Origin: a virus
Virus record (IMG/VR): IMGVR_UViG_3300035665_000001
Span: 242,334 to 306,333 of that record
Strand: one strand, 5' to 3'
DNA: 64,000 nucleotides
Under the pieces are notes generated by a model, which worked only from the letters and a program-made list of their open reading frames with translations, did not search any database and was not told the origin of the DNA. This document shows, one piece after another, positions 8,640 through 17,742 of the stretch. The first letter of the stretch is position 1. The number at the start of each line of letters is the position of its first letter. The position numbers and the translations under genes are program-made.

Positions 8640-8666
8640 AATTACTACCTTTGTTGGGGTTATATT

Positions 8667-9377
8667 ATGCTTAGTGAATTTTGTGAATTGATTGCAGCAG
8701 AAAATGTCGATGAATTAAAATTTAAAATGATCGAAATTGGAGCACATTATAATATCATAGTAACATTTGAAGATTTTCGTGATGAATACTACAATTGGTC
8801 TACATACTCAAACATTATTGTTGTTGGGCATTATGATAACTTAGATATGATGATTGCATCATTTTTTCATGAATTAGGTCACCACACATCTAAATTTGAT
8901 AAAAATGGATATAAAAAATTGAAATTTCACCAAGAATTAGATGCATGGAATGCAGGATTAATTATTGGGCATGCTAATGGTTATTATATAAAACCTGATA
9001 CTTATCGAAAATGTATGGATAAAATGTTGTATTCTTATATCCCCTATGACATTAGAGAATATTCGGGATTTTATCAATCACCAGCAGCAAATTATTTTTA
9101 TGGTGAAAATAATATAAAATTTTGGACTTATTATAATAATATTTTTTCTTTTAACATTAACGATAATAATTTAATTACATCAATATTTGAAAACCGAAAG
9201 TTTATAACTGAAAATAAAAATATGTTTGAAATTGATAATCATCTAAAGCAAAATATTATGCGAGCAGATAAAAAGTTATTTACTATTTACACACAGTACA
9301 ATGTCCCAGAATATCATGAGAATAAAAATTTTATGATACTTAGAGATACTGTAGGGTTATTATCTTTTAATGTTTAA
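8667..9377 (+). CDS. Zinc metallopeptidase-like protein (HELGH)
   Basis: 236 residues. A hydrophobic helix leads into FFHELGHH (His68, Glu69, His72), the HExxH zinc site, and Glu90 in HQELDAW is well placed as the third ligand. The spacing resembles ImmA/IrrE-like and other small gluzincins. A role in cleaving a host or phage regulatory protein is possible but nothing shows the substrate. Confidence 0.65.
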   Translation: MLSEFCELIAAENVDELKFKMIEIGAHYNIIVTFEDFRDEYYNWSTYSNIIVVGHYDNLDMMIASFFHELGHHTSKFDKNGYKKLKFHQELDAWNAGLIIGHANGYYIKPDTYRKCMDKMLYSYIPYDIREYSGFYQSPAANYFYGENNIKFWTYYNNIFSFNINDNNLITSIFENRKFITENKNMFEIDNHLKQNIMRADKKLFTIYTQYNVPEYHENKNFMILRDTVGLLSFNV

Positions 9378-9415
9378 ACAATACTATTACTTTCACATAT
9401 TTTAATGAGGAAAAA

Positions 9416-9892
9416 ATGAATACTTTCAAATTAGAATTGAATATCGTTTATCCAAATTCAGATGAATTTAATGAACACACATTAAATGCCAGAATTTTTG
9501 TTGATGGTGAAGAACTTTCTACTGAATTTGTTTCACTGTATGATTTGTTTAACAGTTTAAAAAAACCAGGTGAACATTTTATTTATAATTGTTCGTGCTG
9601 TGTGCCGGGTTGTGCTAGAATTGCTAATGGTGTTATGGTTAAACATAAATTGTATAAAATTCGATGGAAAACAAGGTTGCCGGCATCATATACAGGATTC
9701 AAAAATTACCATGTTTATTTAAAAAAGGTAAAGAATAGAACATTTGAATTTGATAAACATCAAATGATAACAGCAATTAAAGATGAATGCTATAAATTTT
9801 TAGAAATCATTCCACCTGATATTATCTTTGATGAATTTGACGATAATTCTACATTCATCACTGAAAAATTTGAAACATTGAAAAGTATCTGA
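9416..9892 (+). CDS. Hypothetical protein, 158 aa, with Cys cluster
   Basis: A soluble protein whose centre has NCSCCVPGCA, a dense Cys cluster that might bind metal, followed by a basic strand-rich part. I do not recognise the family. Confidence 0.6.
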   Translation: MNTFKLELNIVYPNSDEFNEHTLNARIFVDGEELSTEFVSLYDLFNSLKKPGEHFIYNCSCCVPGCARIANGVMVKHKLYKIRWKTRLPASYTGFKNYHVYLKKVKNRTFEFDKHQMITAIKDECYKFLEIIPPDIIFDEFDDNSTFITEKFETLKSI

Positions 9893-9905
9893 GTAAATTA
9901 TAAAT

Positions 9906-10076
9906 ATGAAAAAAGATCCAAATACATACTGTATTAACTATGAAGAAAATATTGGTTGGGAACTTTTACATGATTTGGTTGCTCATCCATTAATGGCACT
10001 AACCTTATATAAATCGAAATTAGTGATTTCCTTTCACGATTTTACATCTTCTAAAGCCTGGATTAGAAAAAACTAA
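9906..10076 (+). CDS. Small conserved-looking phage protein, 56 aa
   Basis: Missed by longer length cut-offs. The centre (GWELLHDLVAHPLMALTLY) looks like an amphipathic or membrane-associated helix. Similar short H-D-x-V/I-x-H-P segments occur in small proteins of other phages. It is followed closely by nadE. Confidence 0.5.
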   Translation: MKKDPNTYCINYEENIGWELLHDLVAHPLMALTLYKSKLVISFHDFTSSKAWIRKN

Positions 10077-10091
10077 CACGAGTAAAAAAAT

Positions 10092-11006
10092 ATGACTGAA
10101 TTATTAATTAAATTGCGTGAGTTAAGAAATTTTGATCCTGACAATTATATTGATTTGAAAACGAAACAAATCAACGAATTTTTCAAAATTAACAACTTGG
10201 ACTCTGTAATCTTAGGAATATCTGGTGGTATTGATTCGGCAACCACATTAGCGTTGTTAATGCGTTCAGCTAACATAGTTGGTTCACCAATAAAAAAAGT
10301 AGTTGCTATTTCTATGCCTATTTTTTGTAGTGGGACGACTGGTCAAGTTGATGCAATAAACATTGCACTCGATGATATTGAAAAATATAAATCTGATAAA
10401 AAATTTAAAATACAAGTTGATGATTTGTCAAAAGCACATTCTGCTTTTTTAGAACAGCGAAAAGGCGAATCTACACCATTTTCATCTGGGCAATTGGCAT
10501 CTATTGTTAGAACACCACATTTGTATTTTAACGCTGCTATTTTACAAACTGAAGGATACAAATCTCTTGTTTGTGGAACTACAAATCGAGATGAAAGTTA
10601 TCTTATTGGTTTTTATGGAAAAGCATCCGATGCGATGGTTGATTTACAACCTATATTTGATATTCACAAAAGTGAGGTATATCAAATTGCAAAAAAAATG
10701 AATGTTTCCAATGAAATAGTGGAACGTCAACCAATGGGTGATGTTTTTGATGGAAAAACGGATATTGAGATGATTGGAGCATCATATGATTCTATCGAAT
10801 TGGCTGCACATATTAATGAATATCATTTGTTTATCAATGATAATGTGTATCTTAGTGAACTAAGAAACACATTTACTGAGTCCGCAGAATATAAAAATAT
10901 TTTTAAATTACACCATATTAATAGTCATAAATATAAAGTGGGATTACCATTTCATATTTTAAGTGTTTTTAAACAACATGATCGATGGGAAGATTTTAAT
11001 CAATGA
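10092..11006 (+). CDS. nadE: NH3-dependent NAD+ synthetase
   Basis: Converts nicotinate adenine dinucleotide, ATP and ammonia to NAD+. It is 304 residues, a normal length for the single-domain enzyme. The PP-loop SGGIDSA is at residues 44-50, and the substrate-binding GTTNRDE at 162-168 is followed by GFYGKASDAMVDLQP and KSEVYQ as in bona fide NadE. There is no N-terminal glutaminase domain. It overlaps the next gene by four bases and heads an NAD-related block, so replenishment of NAD+ during infection is a plausible role. Confidence 0.93.
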   Translation: MTELLIKLRELRNFDPDNYIDLKTKQINEFFKINNLDSVILGISGGIDSATTLALLMRSANIVGSPIKKVVAISMPIFCSGTTGQVDAINIALDDIEKYKSDKKFKIQVDDLSKAHSAFLEQRKGESTPFSSGQLASIVRTPHLYFNAAILQTEGYKSLVCGTTNRDESYLIGFYGKASDAMVDLQPIFDIHKSEVYQIAKKMNVSNEIVERQPMGDVFDGKTDIEMIGASYDSIELAAHINEYHLFINDNVYLSELRNTFTESAEYKNIFKLHHINSHKYKVGLPFHILSVFKQHDRWEDFNQ

Positions 11007-11773
11007 ATAAAATTCCAAACCACATTACTCCTACGTCTAATTGTATTCCTGGATTTTGGGAAGTACCAAAAACTGAATTGAAACTTAAATCTCACAATGT
11101 TGTTAAAACAGAAATAATGACACACGTTAAATCGTTAGAAGGAATACTTGATGATGACTCATGTGATGCTATCATTTCTTTATTTAATTCATCAAAAATA
11201 GAATCTGCTGTATCGGTTTCTGGTTTAATGAACGATAGTTATGGTGTGGGTTCAATTAGAACTACTGGTTGGTCATTAGATATTGCAAATGAATTAACAA
11301 AATTAATTATTCCACATTTAGAAATAAAAATGTGTGATGATTTAACCCCAACAGATTGGTGGCAAAATGATGGTGGTAAACTTTGGAAACCTCATTCTGT
11401 GTCACCACTTTTAAGATTTATGCGTTATAATAAAGATAGTGAGCATTATGCACATTATGATACAGGTTATATATACGATTCAAATTTTAGAACATTAAAA
11501 TCGATGGTTATTTATTTGACGAATAATAAAATCGGTGCTACTAGATTCATCGAGGATTATCAGCAGAATATTCCCATACAGTTTAGACATCATCATGATT
11601 GGCATTCAAGAGTAGATAAATCTGAAATAATTGCTTCATGCTATCCAGAAAAAGGTAAAGTGCTGTTATTCGATCATAGGTTATGTCATGATGTTGAAAA
11701 GTATGATGGCATGGAATCATCTGGAAGAATTATTATACGTGGTGATATAATTTATGAACGATTGGAAAATTGA
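11003..11773 (+). CDS. 2-oxoglutarate/Fe(II)-dependent oxygenase (prolyl-4-hydroxylase-like)
   Basis: 256 residues. The Fe-binding HxD is HYD at residues 151-153, preceded by LRFMRYNKDSEHY as in P4H-like enzymes. The distal His is probably His229 (RLCHDV) and a 2-oxoglutarate-binding Arg follows in GRIIIRGD. A substrate cannot be told. The gene overlaps nadE and also the NMNAT fusion gene, so it is coexpressed with the NAD block. Confidence 0.75.
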   Translation: MNKIPNHITPTSNCIPGFWEVPKTELKLKSHNVVKTEIMTHVKSLEGILDDDSCDAIISLFNSSKIESAVSVSGLMNDSYGVGSIRTTGWSLDIANELTKLIIPHLEIKMCDDLTPTDWWQNDGGKLWKPHSVSPLLRFMRYNKDSEHYAHYDTGYIYDSNFRTLKSMVIYLTNNKIGATRFIEDYQQNIPIQFRHHHDWHSRVDKSEIIASCYPEKGKVLLFDHRLCHDVEKYDGMESSGRIIIRGDIIYERLEN

Positions 11774-13157
11774 TACAGATCCATATTATAGTGAGTTACA
11801 TAAAACTTTTGGTAAACAATATATTTTTGATGCTGGATTTTTTCATGATTGTTATGAAAAACCATTAGACCTTCATGAAACTTTAAAAATATTATGTACA
11901 CCAATCAAACATATAAAAACTCCCAAAACTAAAAAACACTGCATTTTACTTACGAGTGGTGCAATGGATCCAATACATCTTGGTCATATTGACATGATGC
12001 TTTCAGCAAAAATTAGATTAGAGCAAGATGGATATGAGGTATTGGGTGGTTATATTTGTCCGGCACATGATTCTTACGTATCATCAAAAAATGATGATGC
12101 TTACCCAATTCATATTAGAGTAAGATTAATTTCCGAGTTTATAGAGGCGTATAAACAAACGAATTGGTTATCGGTTGATCCCTGGAGTGGTATTTTTACT
12201 AAAGGTGATATAAATTTTACATTGATGTTAGAACGATTAAAACTATACATTGCAAAATATTTAAATCTTGAAACTGAAATAATTTATGTATGTGGTGAGG
12301 ATCGAGCTACATTTTCTGAAACTTTTCGTTTAAAAGGTAAATGTGTTGTTGTGGGTAGAGGGGAAAATACAAGCAATTTTAATGAAACTGATTATGCTTT
12401 ATTTGCGAGCTGTGACAACAACAGAACATCATCTAAAATAAGTAAAATTCAATCATTAAAAAAACGAGATGTAATAATTCGAGATGATAAAACTTTCAGT
12501 GTTGCACAATTCAATAATGTGTTTAGTAAATATTTCAACAGTATAACGTTTAAAGATTTTGATGAACAAAAAAACCGATTTTTTCAATTAGATCAAGAAA
12601 AAATTATTAGTATAGATTCCATGTTAAAAAGTAAATACTATGTAACCATATCAAGATTATATGATTTTTTTGGTTGTACTCAACATGGATATTTGGTTAA
12701 ATCTATGAATTTACCAGTAAACGTGGATAAGGCATATACTTTAGTAGACGATGATTGTGTTTCTGGAAGAACTATGGATACCGTCAAAGTATTGTTATCA
12801 CATCACAAAATCTGTGTTAACGACACTTTTATTTTTACGGAAGAAAAAAATAATATCGAAATTTTAGATATGCGTGATTTTGTTTTATTTGGAGAAAATA
12901 GTGGTTTAGTTGCAGGTGATGATTTAAGATTACCATATATTTATCCATTTGTTGATCCCTTTACGCGTTGTTCTGTAATCGATCCTTTAAATTTTTCTTT
13001 AGATATATGGTTGATTAACAAAGCCTTTATATCTAACATTGGAATAAATAAAATACCACAGTTTAATTTATTTTCAATGCTTGGATTTGATAGTCAAATA
13101 ACAACTCATGAAATTTGCGATTATTACATTCGACTGTTGAGAGAATTAAAAGCGTGA
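11754..13157 (+). CDS. NMN adenylyltransferase-like / phosphoribosyltransferase fusion
   Basis: 467 residues with two enzymatic parts. Near residues 63-80 a nucleotidyltransferase start (LLTSGAMDPIHLGH) carries the HxGH motif, and RTSSKISKI near 224-232 matches the ISSTxxR-type end of NMNAT domains. Near 330-340 LVDDDCVSGRT is a PRPP-binding loop of a type I phosphoribosyltransferase. Such a protein could make a nucleotide from PRPP and a base and then adenylylate it, as in NAD salvage. The base used is not evident. It overlaps the oxygenase gene by 20 bases. Confidence 0.7.
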   Translation: MNDWKIDTDPYYSELHKTFGKQYIFDAGFFHDCYEKPLDLHETLKILCTPIKHIKTPKTKKHCILLTSGAMDPIHLGHIDMMLSAKIRLEQDGYEVLGGYICPAHDSYVSSKNDDAYPIHIRVRLISEFIEAYKQTNWLSVDPWSGIFTKGDINFTLMLERLKLYIAKYLNLETEIIYVCGEDRATFSETFRLKGKCVVVGRGENTSNFNETDYALFASCDNNRTSSKISKIQSLKKRDVIIRDDKTFSVAQFNNVFSKYFNSITFKDFDEQKNRFFQLDQEKIISIDSMLKSKYYVTISRLYDFFGCTQHGYLVKSMNLPVNVDKAYTLVDDDCVSGRTMDTVKVLLSHHKICVNDTFIFTEEKNNIEILDMRDFVLFGENSGLVAGDDLRLPYIYPFVDPFTRCSVIDPLNFSLDIWLINKAFISNIGINKIPQFNLFSMLGFDSQITTHEICDYYIRLLRELKA

Positions 13158-13185
13158 TGATAATACAATTAATTAAGGGTGAAAA

Positions 13186-13389
13186 ATGTACGATTACAGA
13201 AACATGAATGATGCTAGTGATTTATACTATGTATTCGAAAATGGTTTTAATTCACGGGAAACATATATAGTTGAAAATTTAACAATTCAACAAAGTAAAT
13301 TAGTTTGTGAGGAATTAAATAAATTGAGAATATTAACGGTTCAATACACGGATTTGCTTGACAAAATATACAGTAACATACGAAAGTAA
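13186..13389 (+). CDS. Hypothetical protein, 67 aa
   Basis: Short helical soluble protein with AAGGGTG upstream of the ATG. Function not recognised. Confidence 0.5.
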   Translation: MYDYRNMNDASDLYYVFENGFNSRETYIVENLTIQQSKLVCEELNKLRILTVQYTDLLDKIYSNIRK

Positions 13390-13425
13390 AGTAACAAATT
13401 ATTTTTTTAAAACCACGGAGTTAAA

Positions 13426-13686
13426 ATGAAAAATTCATTAAAAATGTTTCTAGACCCATACAAAAAGTTCATATTTTTCATGCTTATATTTTTAGGCGTG
13501 GTTGCGATATGTTATTACAACCTGATTTTTGATGATAACCAACGTGAAAAAAACAAAAAATACCTTTCTTCCTTATCCCAATCTACACAGTTGGAAATAT
13601 TGAAAATTTGCTATGAACAAAAAGATGTTGGATGTGTGAAAACAATCGATAATTTTAAAAAAAATGAGCAAATTCCTAACAGTTGA
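13426..13686 (+). CDS. Small single-pass membrane protein, 86 aa
   Basis: A basic N-terminus, one strong membrane helix (about residues 14-32, FIFFMLIFLGVVAICYYNL), then a charged tail with two Cys. The start is supported by GGAG. Likely inner membrane; role unknown. Confidence 0.55.
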   Translation: MKNSLKMFLDPYKKFIFFMLIFLGVVAICYYNLIFDDNQREKNKKYLSSLSQSTQLEILKICYEQKDVGCVKTIDNFKKNEQIPNS

Positions 13687-13706
13687 TAGAATGTGGTTAT
13701 AATGAT

Positions 13707-14324
13707 TTAATTTTTGAAGATATAAGAATTTGCATCATTGGGTAATTGTGTGAATCCATATTTGAGAAAAAAATTACTCTCATTACTTGCATATATACCA
13801 CTTTCATCATAGTAGGATAGTGTGTCAAACTTTCTAACTGCTTTATCAACTAAAGATTTGAAAATATTATATCTGTCGTTGCTTCGTGGTAAACAATAAT
13901 CGACGATTTCTCCACTGGGTTTTAAAATTAATTTTCCCCAAATTCCTGATCTTCGGTAAAAAACATCGATTGTTTTTTCGGTAGAACAATTACCGAATAC
14001 TGATTCTTGTATTGGTGTAGTGGGTGTAACAGTGGTGTTATCAATTTTTTCATCGGTAGGTTTGTTATATTCAATGTAAAATTTTGATGTATTTTTGATT
14101 TCATCAATTATTCCAGCATCACTTAGAAAGAAATTTTTAAAACTTTCTTTCATTTCATATTCTCTAAATTGAAATGTATTTAAAATGATAAACATACCAT
14201 TTTCATCAAATTGAATAGTCGGTGTATCATCAAAAATAACTTTCAATTCATCTTCAACCATACTTATTTTTACAAAATTGTTTGTGAAGATTCTAACTTC
14301 CATTATTAAATCATGTATTTTCAT
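13707..14324 (-). CDS. Hypothetical protein, 205 aa, minus strand
   Basis: One of only two non-endonuclease intact genes on the minus strand; it converges on the gene at 13426. Soluble, mixed alpha/beta-looking, with no recognised motif. AGGAAAAAAT precedes its ATG. Confidence 0.55.
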   Translation of the reverse strand: MKIHDLIMEVRIFTNNFVKISMVEDELKVIFDDTPTIQFDENGMFIILNTFQFREYEMKESFKNFFLSDAGIIDEIKNTSKFYIEYNKPTDEKIDNTTVTPTTPIQESVFGNCSTEKTIDVFYRRSGIWGKLILKPSGEIVDYCLPRSNDRYNIFKSLVDKAVRKFDTLSYYDESGIYASNESNFFLKYGFTQLPNDANSYIFKN

Positions 14325-14361
14325 TATTTTTTCCTAAGTTGAAAAAGACTATATTATTTAT

Positions 14362-14369
14362 AGTATAAT
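14362..14369 (+). promoter_or_regulatory. AGTATAAT promoter element
   Basis: Lies in the 158-base gap upstream of the gene at 14483, leaving a leader of roughly 110 bases. Confidence 0.45.
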
Positions 14370-14387
14370 TTTATTAATTTAAAAAAT

Positions 14388-14479
14388 TCTGTGAGTAATT
14401 AACGGTTGAGTTTAACCTATTCCACTGTACAAAATTGTGAACTACTCATGAAGAATAACGGTTAATTTTTGGTGAACAC
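14388..14479 (+). promoter_or_regulatory. Possible structured leader upstream of 14483
   Basis: Between the promoter element and the ATG the sequence opens with CTGTG and closes with CACAG, which could pair to close a domain. TAACGGTT occurs twice inside, and GGTT-AACC forms a short hairpin. No known riboswitch class is recognised. Pairing is by eye only. Confidence 0.25.
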
Positions 14480-14482
14480 AGT

Positions 14483-14767
14483 ATGAATTTTCAAAATAAA
14501 TTTAAAGATTATAAAATTGAATGGCAACCCCATTTCGCCAATGGGTATGTTAATGTTGATACGTGTAATACGTGTAAATACCAAATAAAAATTTGTAAGC
14601 ATCCTTGGAATGAACGTGAATTTTCAAAAGGTGGTATTTCTGAAATAATTTCGTATGGATGTTCGGTACAGTTTGATTCTACAACTGATAAAAACCCACG
14701 AATAATAATGATGGATCATGATACCAGTGTTTCAAGTTGCGAATTGTATCATTTAAGGAAAGATTAA
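14483..14767 (+). CDS. Hypothetical Cys-rich protein, 94 aa
   Basis: Has CNTCKYQIKICKHP near residue 28, a C-x2-C-x6-C-x-H arrangement that could bind zinc or an Fe-S cluster, plus two later Cys. Function unknown. It precedes polymerase fragment 2 by 22 bases. Confidence 0.55.
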   Translation: MNFQNKFKDYKIEWQPHFANGYVNVDTCNTCKYQIKICKHPWNEREFSKGGISEIISYGCSVQFDSTTDKNPRIIMMDHDTSVSSCELYHLRKD

Positions 14768-14789
14768 TATTTTTTTCATAGGAGTAAAA

Positions 14790-15497
14790 ATGCTTAGTAA
14801 AGAAGAACTTTTAGAAAAACGAAAACAAATAAAGAAACGTATTTGGGATATTGAACAAATCCTAAAAAACAAATCACTGGTATCCGTAGTCGATTTTGCT
14901 TCAATGTATCCATCAATTCTTAGATTGTTAAATGCTGCTATTGAATCGTTGGTTGGTTTTCTTGATGATGATCCAATCGCATACAGAAAAGTAGGATTAT
15001 CAAAAACTTTTTTGGATTCCAAAGAAAAATCTAAGGAGCTAGTAAAAACTACTTTAACTGATAGTAGACACGTTAAATTTGTAGGTAAAAATGATGAAAA
15101 AGTTTCATTGCGACTAGATTTATATGCTGGAAAATATGATGAATCGACTATTGATGATATAACTGAAACACCATTTGAACGGTATTTTTTAGCATCTATG
15201 GGTGTATTTGATCCCGATCAAACGGAAATAAAATTTCAAGGTAAAATTTATACAGTTGCACAACTAAATAAATATTTTAAAGAAATGAATTACAGTGTGA
15301 GTGGTAGCGGTAGCGTTTTTGAAAAAACTGGTAAGGATGGTAAACAGGGTCTTATTCCAAGTTATTTAGAATATATGTTTGTTGAGAGAAAAATACAAAA
15401 AAAAGCCGCTTTCGGACATTTCAAAAATAAAAATACCCTACAACGTTTTAGAAAAGCAGCAATTGCAGATGGATTATATACCGAGGTAAAAAAATGA
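14790..15497 (+). CDS. Family B DNA polymerase, fragment 2: palm motif A and start of fingers
   Basis: Residues 1-29 are a charged coiled-coil-like helix with no counterpart in intact polymerases. Then comes motif A, VVDFASMYPSI (about residues 33-43), matching the DxxSLYPS of T4 gp43, and further on GLIPSYLEYMFVERKIQKK (about 187-205), matching GVVPxEIxxxFxxRKxxK. The product stops before motif B (NSxYG) and motif C (DTDS). A third fragment with motifs B, C and thumb must therefore lie outside this window if the enzyme is active. It is the direct continuation of the product of 4620-6359. Confidence 0.85.
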   Translation: MLSKEELLEKRKQIKKRIWDIEQILKNKSLVSVVDFASMYPSILRLLNAAIESLVGFLDDDPIAYRKVGLSKTFLDSKEKSKELVKTTLTDSRHVKFVGKNDEKVSLRLDLYAGKYDESTIDDITETPFERYFLASMGVFDPDQTEIKFQGKIYTVAQLNKYFKEMNYSVSGSGSVFEKTGKDGKQGLIPSYLEYMFVERKIQKKAAFGHFKNKNTLQRFRKAAIADGLYTEVKK

Positions 15498-15536
15498 TAT
15501 ATTTAATTAATGTGGTTAAATTACAGAGGCGTAAAT

Positions 15537-15908
15537 ATGATTAACGCAACAAATTTAAAAAATTATACTATGTTGGATTTTAAAATTGACCGATTTTTTA
15601 AAAAATTAGATAACAAAGTTAGACGCAAAATGGCAAATGGTGGTAGACGATTAGAAGTGGTGGTTTATGATAAATTTGTAAACAATCCCATAATTTTTTC
15701 TGAACAAAAAAGAAAATCTTTTCATAGTGATTTATATGCAGATTATGTTATTTGTGATCCAGAAGTGTTTTTAGGTAACAATCGGTCATTGTATATGTTT
15801 ACAATACAAAGACAATTAGTTCATGATTTTGGGTATAGTGGTGTTTCATGGACACCATTGGATAATGATATGGTGTGTAATGGAATGCAGTTATCATTTT
15901 ACTGGTAA
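15537..15908 (+). CDS. Hypothetical protein, 123 aa
   Basis: The ATG at 15537, with GAGG seven bases upstream, is preferred over an in-frame ATG 27 bases earlier. A basic soluble protein; no recognised motif and no resemblance to a polymerase fragment. Confidence 0.55.
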   Translation: MINATNLKNYTMLDFKIDRFFKKLDNKVRRKMANGGRRLEVVVYDKFVNNPIIFSEQKRKSFHSDLYADYVICDPEVFLGNNRSLYMFTIQRQLVHDFGYSGVSWTPLDNDMVCNGMQLSFYW

Positions 15909-16026
15909 AACACAATACCGAGATTTACACAGTGATACATGTTAATTTAATATGTAATTGTATAATATATTCTATAACATATTATTTTGTGCTTGTTTTT
16001 TTAAAATTAGTAAAAAAAGGTTAAAA

Positions 16027-16293
16027 ATGCCAAAATGTTATTGTAAGATGGAAACAGAATACGAATGCATTTCAAAAGAAAATATTTCGATTGTTTTAAA
16101 GTTTCTCAACTTATCAGAATCCCAGGTAGATGCAATACTTGATGATTCCTGTATTATTGATGGGGTACATTATAATTTTGATAGTGTTGTTGTGAAAATA
16201 CCTGATCAAATGGGAACATATATTCAAGTGTATGAAAGTTATGATGAATTTTTAAAAGAAAATATATTGGTGGAGGATATTCAATTATTATGA
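16027..16293 (+). CDS. Hypothetical protein, 88 aa
   Basis: Start at 16027 chosen for the AAAGG upstream; an in-frame start 69 bases earlier would add a hydrophobic leader and has no ribosome site. The frame begins MPKCYCKMETEYEC. Overlaps the next gene by ATGA. Confidence 0.5.
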   Translation: MPKCYCKMETEYECISKENISIVLKFLNLSESQVDAILDDSCIIDGVHYNFDSVVVKIPDQMGTYIQVYESYDEFLKENILVEDIQLL

Positions 16294-16679
16294 GTGACAA
16301 TTATGTATTAGAGTTAGATTCAGACCAACTACAACTTATTTCCAAATCATTGGATTTTTATGCACGCATTCAAACTGGACAAATTTCGGAATTAATTAAT
16401 CCTTATATGGTGCCGTTAGATAATGCTGATTACACTAATGTCGCTGAAAAAGTCAATGATTTAAAACAAAGTATGTTCCCCGATTTACCGATTGATGCCC
16501 ATTTTTCTATAAAATCCCCTAGAATGCCAGACACTATCAGACAAATGGTGGATATTTGTGAGGTGATTCGTTATGGGTTATTAGTAACTTATAATTCTAC
16601 CCCTGATACCGAAAATCCTATATCAAAACCTAGAAGTTGGTCAGTAGAAAAGAATTTACCAGTTTTAAAAAAAATATAG
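16290..16679 (+). CDS. Hypothetical protein, 129 aa
   Basis: Translationally coupled (ATGA) to the preceding gene. Soluble, helical, no recognised motif. Confidence 0.55.
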   Translation: MSDNYVLELDSDQLQLISKSLDFYARIQTGQISELINPYMVPLDNADYTNVAEKVNDLKQSMFPDLPIDAHFSIKSPRMPDTIRQMVDICEVIRYGLLVTYNSTPDTENPISKPRSWSVEKNLPVLKKI

Positions 16680-16685
16680 TATAAT
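16678..16685 (+). promoter_or_regulatory. AGTATAAT promoter element overlapping a stop codon
   Basis: The octamer overlaps the TAG of the gene ending at 16679 and lies 27 bases before the likely start at 16713, so the message would have almost no leader. Confidence 0.45.
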
Positions 16686-16712
16686 ATATTTTTGCCTTAT
16701 CTTATAAATTAT

Positions 16713-17030
16713 ATGAACGAATTTTTTACTAAAAATGTGGATGGCACATTTGAGCCTGTTGGTTATGAATTTACTGGTTGGCCAGCTAATGGAATATGGT
16801 TAGTTGAGGATTCCAGACAAAGTTTAATTTATCCGTATGAAGGGGTAGAAAAAAAACCTACACCCTCATTGATTAGTTATTTACAATATCAGAATGAATT
16901 ACAGGAACATTTAACCCAACAATGGAAAGATAAACCATTATCGATTATGGATATTGCTGCTATTTCCTGTGAATTTTTTGCAATTAAAGCTGGTGCTATA
17001 TCAGTTTTAGGTGAAATTATTGAGAATTAA
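16713..17030 (+). CDS. Hypothetical protein, 105 aa
   Basis: The ATG at 16713 is preferred to a TTG at 16692; neither has a clear ribosome site, in keeping with a very short or absent leader after the promoter element. It contains FTGWPANGIWLVEDSRQSLIYP; family not recognised. Confidence 0.5.
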   Translation: MNEFFTKNVDGTFEPVGYEFTGWPANGIWLVEDSRQSLIYPYEGVEKKPTPSLISYLQYQNELQEHLTQQWKDKPLSIMDIAAISCEFFAIKAGAISVLGEIIEN

Positions 17031-17031
17031 A

Positions 17032-17667
17032 ATGAAGGATATAAGAATTATTTTGGTAGAAACACTTTTACAATTAAATTCGTTACCCACAGATAGAATA
17101 ATTGGTTTGTATCCATTTGGGTCCGTTATGTATGGTACAACTCACCAAAAATCAGATTATGATTTTGTGGTTATTTTGGATGTAGAAGGTGAATTGTATA
17201 TGCAATATGAAACCACCGATTTGGATTTGCATGTTATGTCAATTGAGACATTTAAAAATAAATTACTGGATCACGATATATTGGCACTTGAAACATACTT
17301 CAATGATTCACCAATTGTAGCATTGCCGGCAATTGATTTTAAGTTAGATTTAGTTAAATTGCGTCATAAAATTTCTGCGATTGTTTCAAATAGCTGGGTT
17401 AAAGCTAAGAAAAAATGTTTAATAGAAAATGAAAACCACTTTGTTGGATTAAAATCATTATTCCATTCGTGTAGAATACTTTCATTCGGACTACAACTTG
17501 CCGAAACTGGGAAAATTACTGATTTTAGTTGTTCGCAGGAAATTTGGTATGAGATTTTGAAGATGGATGCAGATGGTATTGGAATCATTGAAATTATGTT
17601 AAATTTTAAACCACAACATAATGCAAATGCTACCAAATTTAGAAATTTAACACCTAAAGAGTATTAA
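17032..17667 (+). CDS. DNA polymerase beta-type nucleotidyltransferase
   Basis: Has YPFGSVMYGTTHQKSDYDFVVIL, the GSx(7-13)DxD signature of the superfamily, followed by a strand with a third acidic residue (TTDLDLHVM). The spacing GS-x-x-Y-G-T is that of RlaP-like and MNT-like enzymes. Target unknown; RNA end repair or modification is likely given the neighbours. The ATG at 17032 overlaps the previous stop region; a GTG at 17011 is an alternative. Confidence 0.7.
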   Translation: MKDIRIILVETLLQLNSLPTDRIIGLYPFGSVMYGTTHQKSDYDFVVILDVEGELYMQYETTDLDLHVMSIETFKNKLLDHDILALETYFNDSPIVALPAIDFKLDLVKLRHKISAIVSNSWVKAKKKCLIENENHFVGLKSLFHSCRILSFGLQLAETGKITDFSCSQEIWYEILKMDADGIGIIEIMLNFKPQHNANATKFRNLTPKEY

Positions 17668-17742
17668 CAAACTAATGATTTCAAAAACTAAAAATATTGA
17701 TTTTTGAATCAAAACTATGATAAAAATTGAGGAGAGTTAGTA

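Noticed and set aside
9899-9906. TATAAATA late promoter before the small gene at 9906
   Set aside because: It overlaps the ATG itself and so cannot drive that gene; a chance match in AT-rich DNA.
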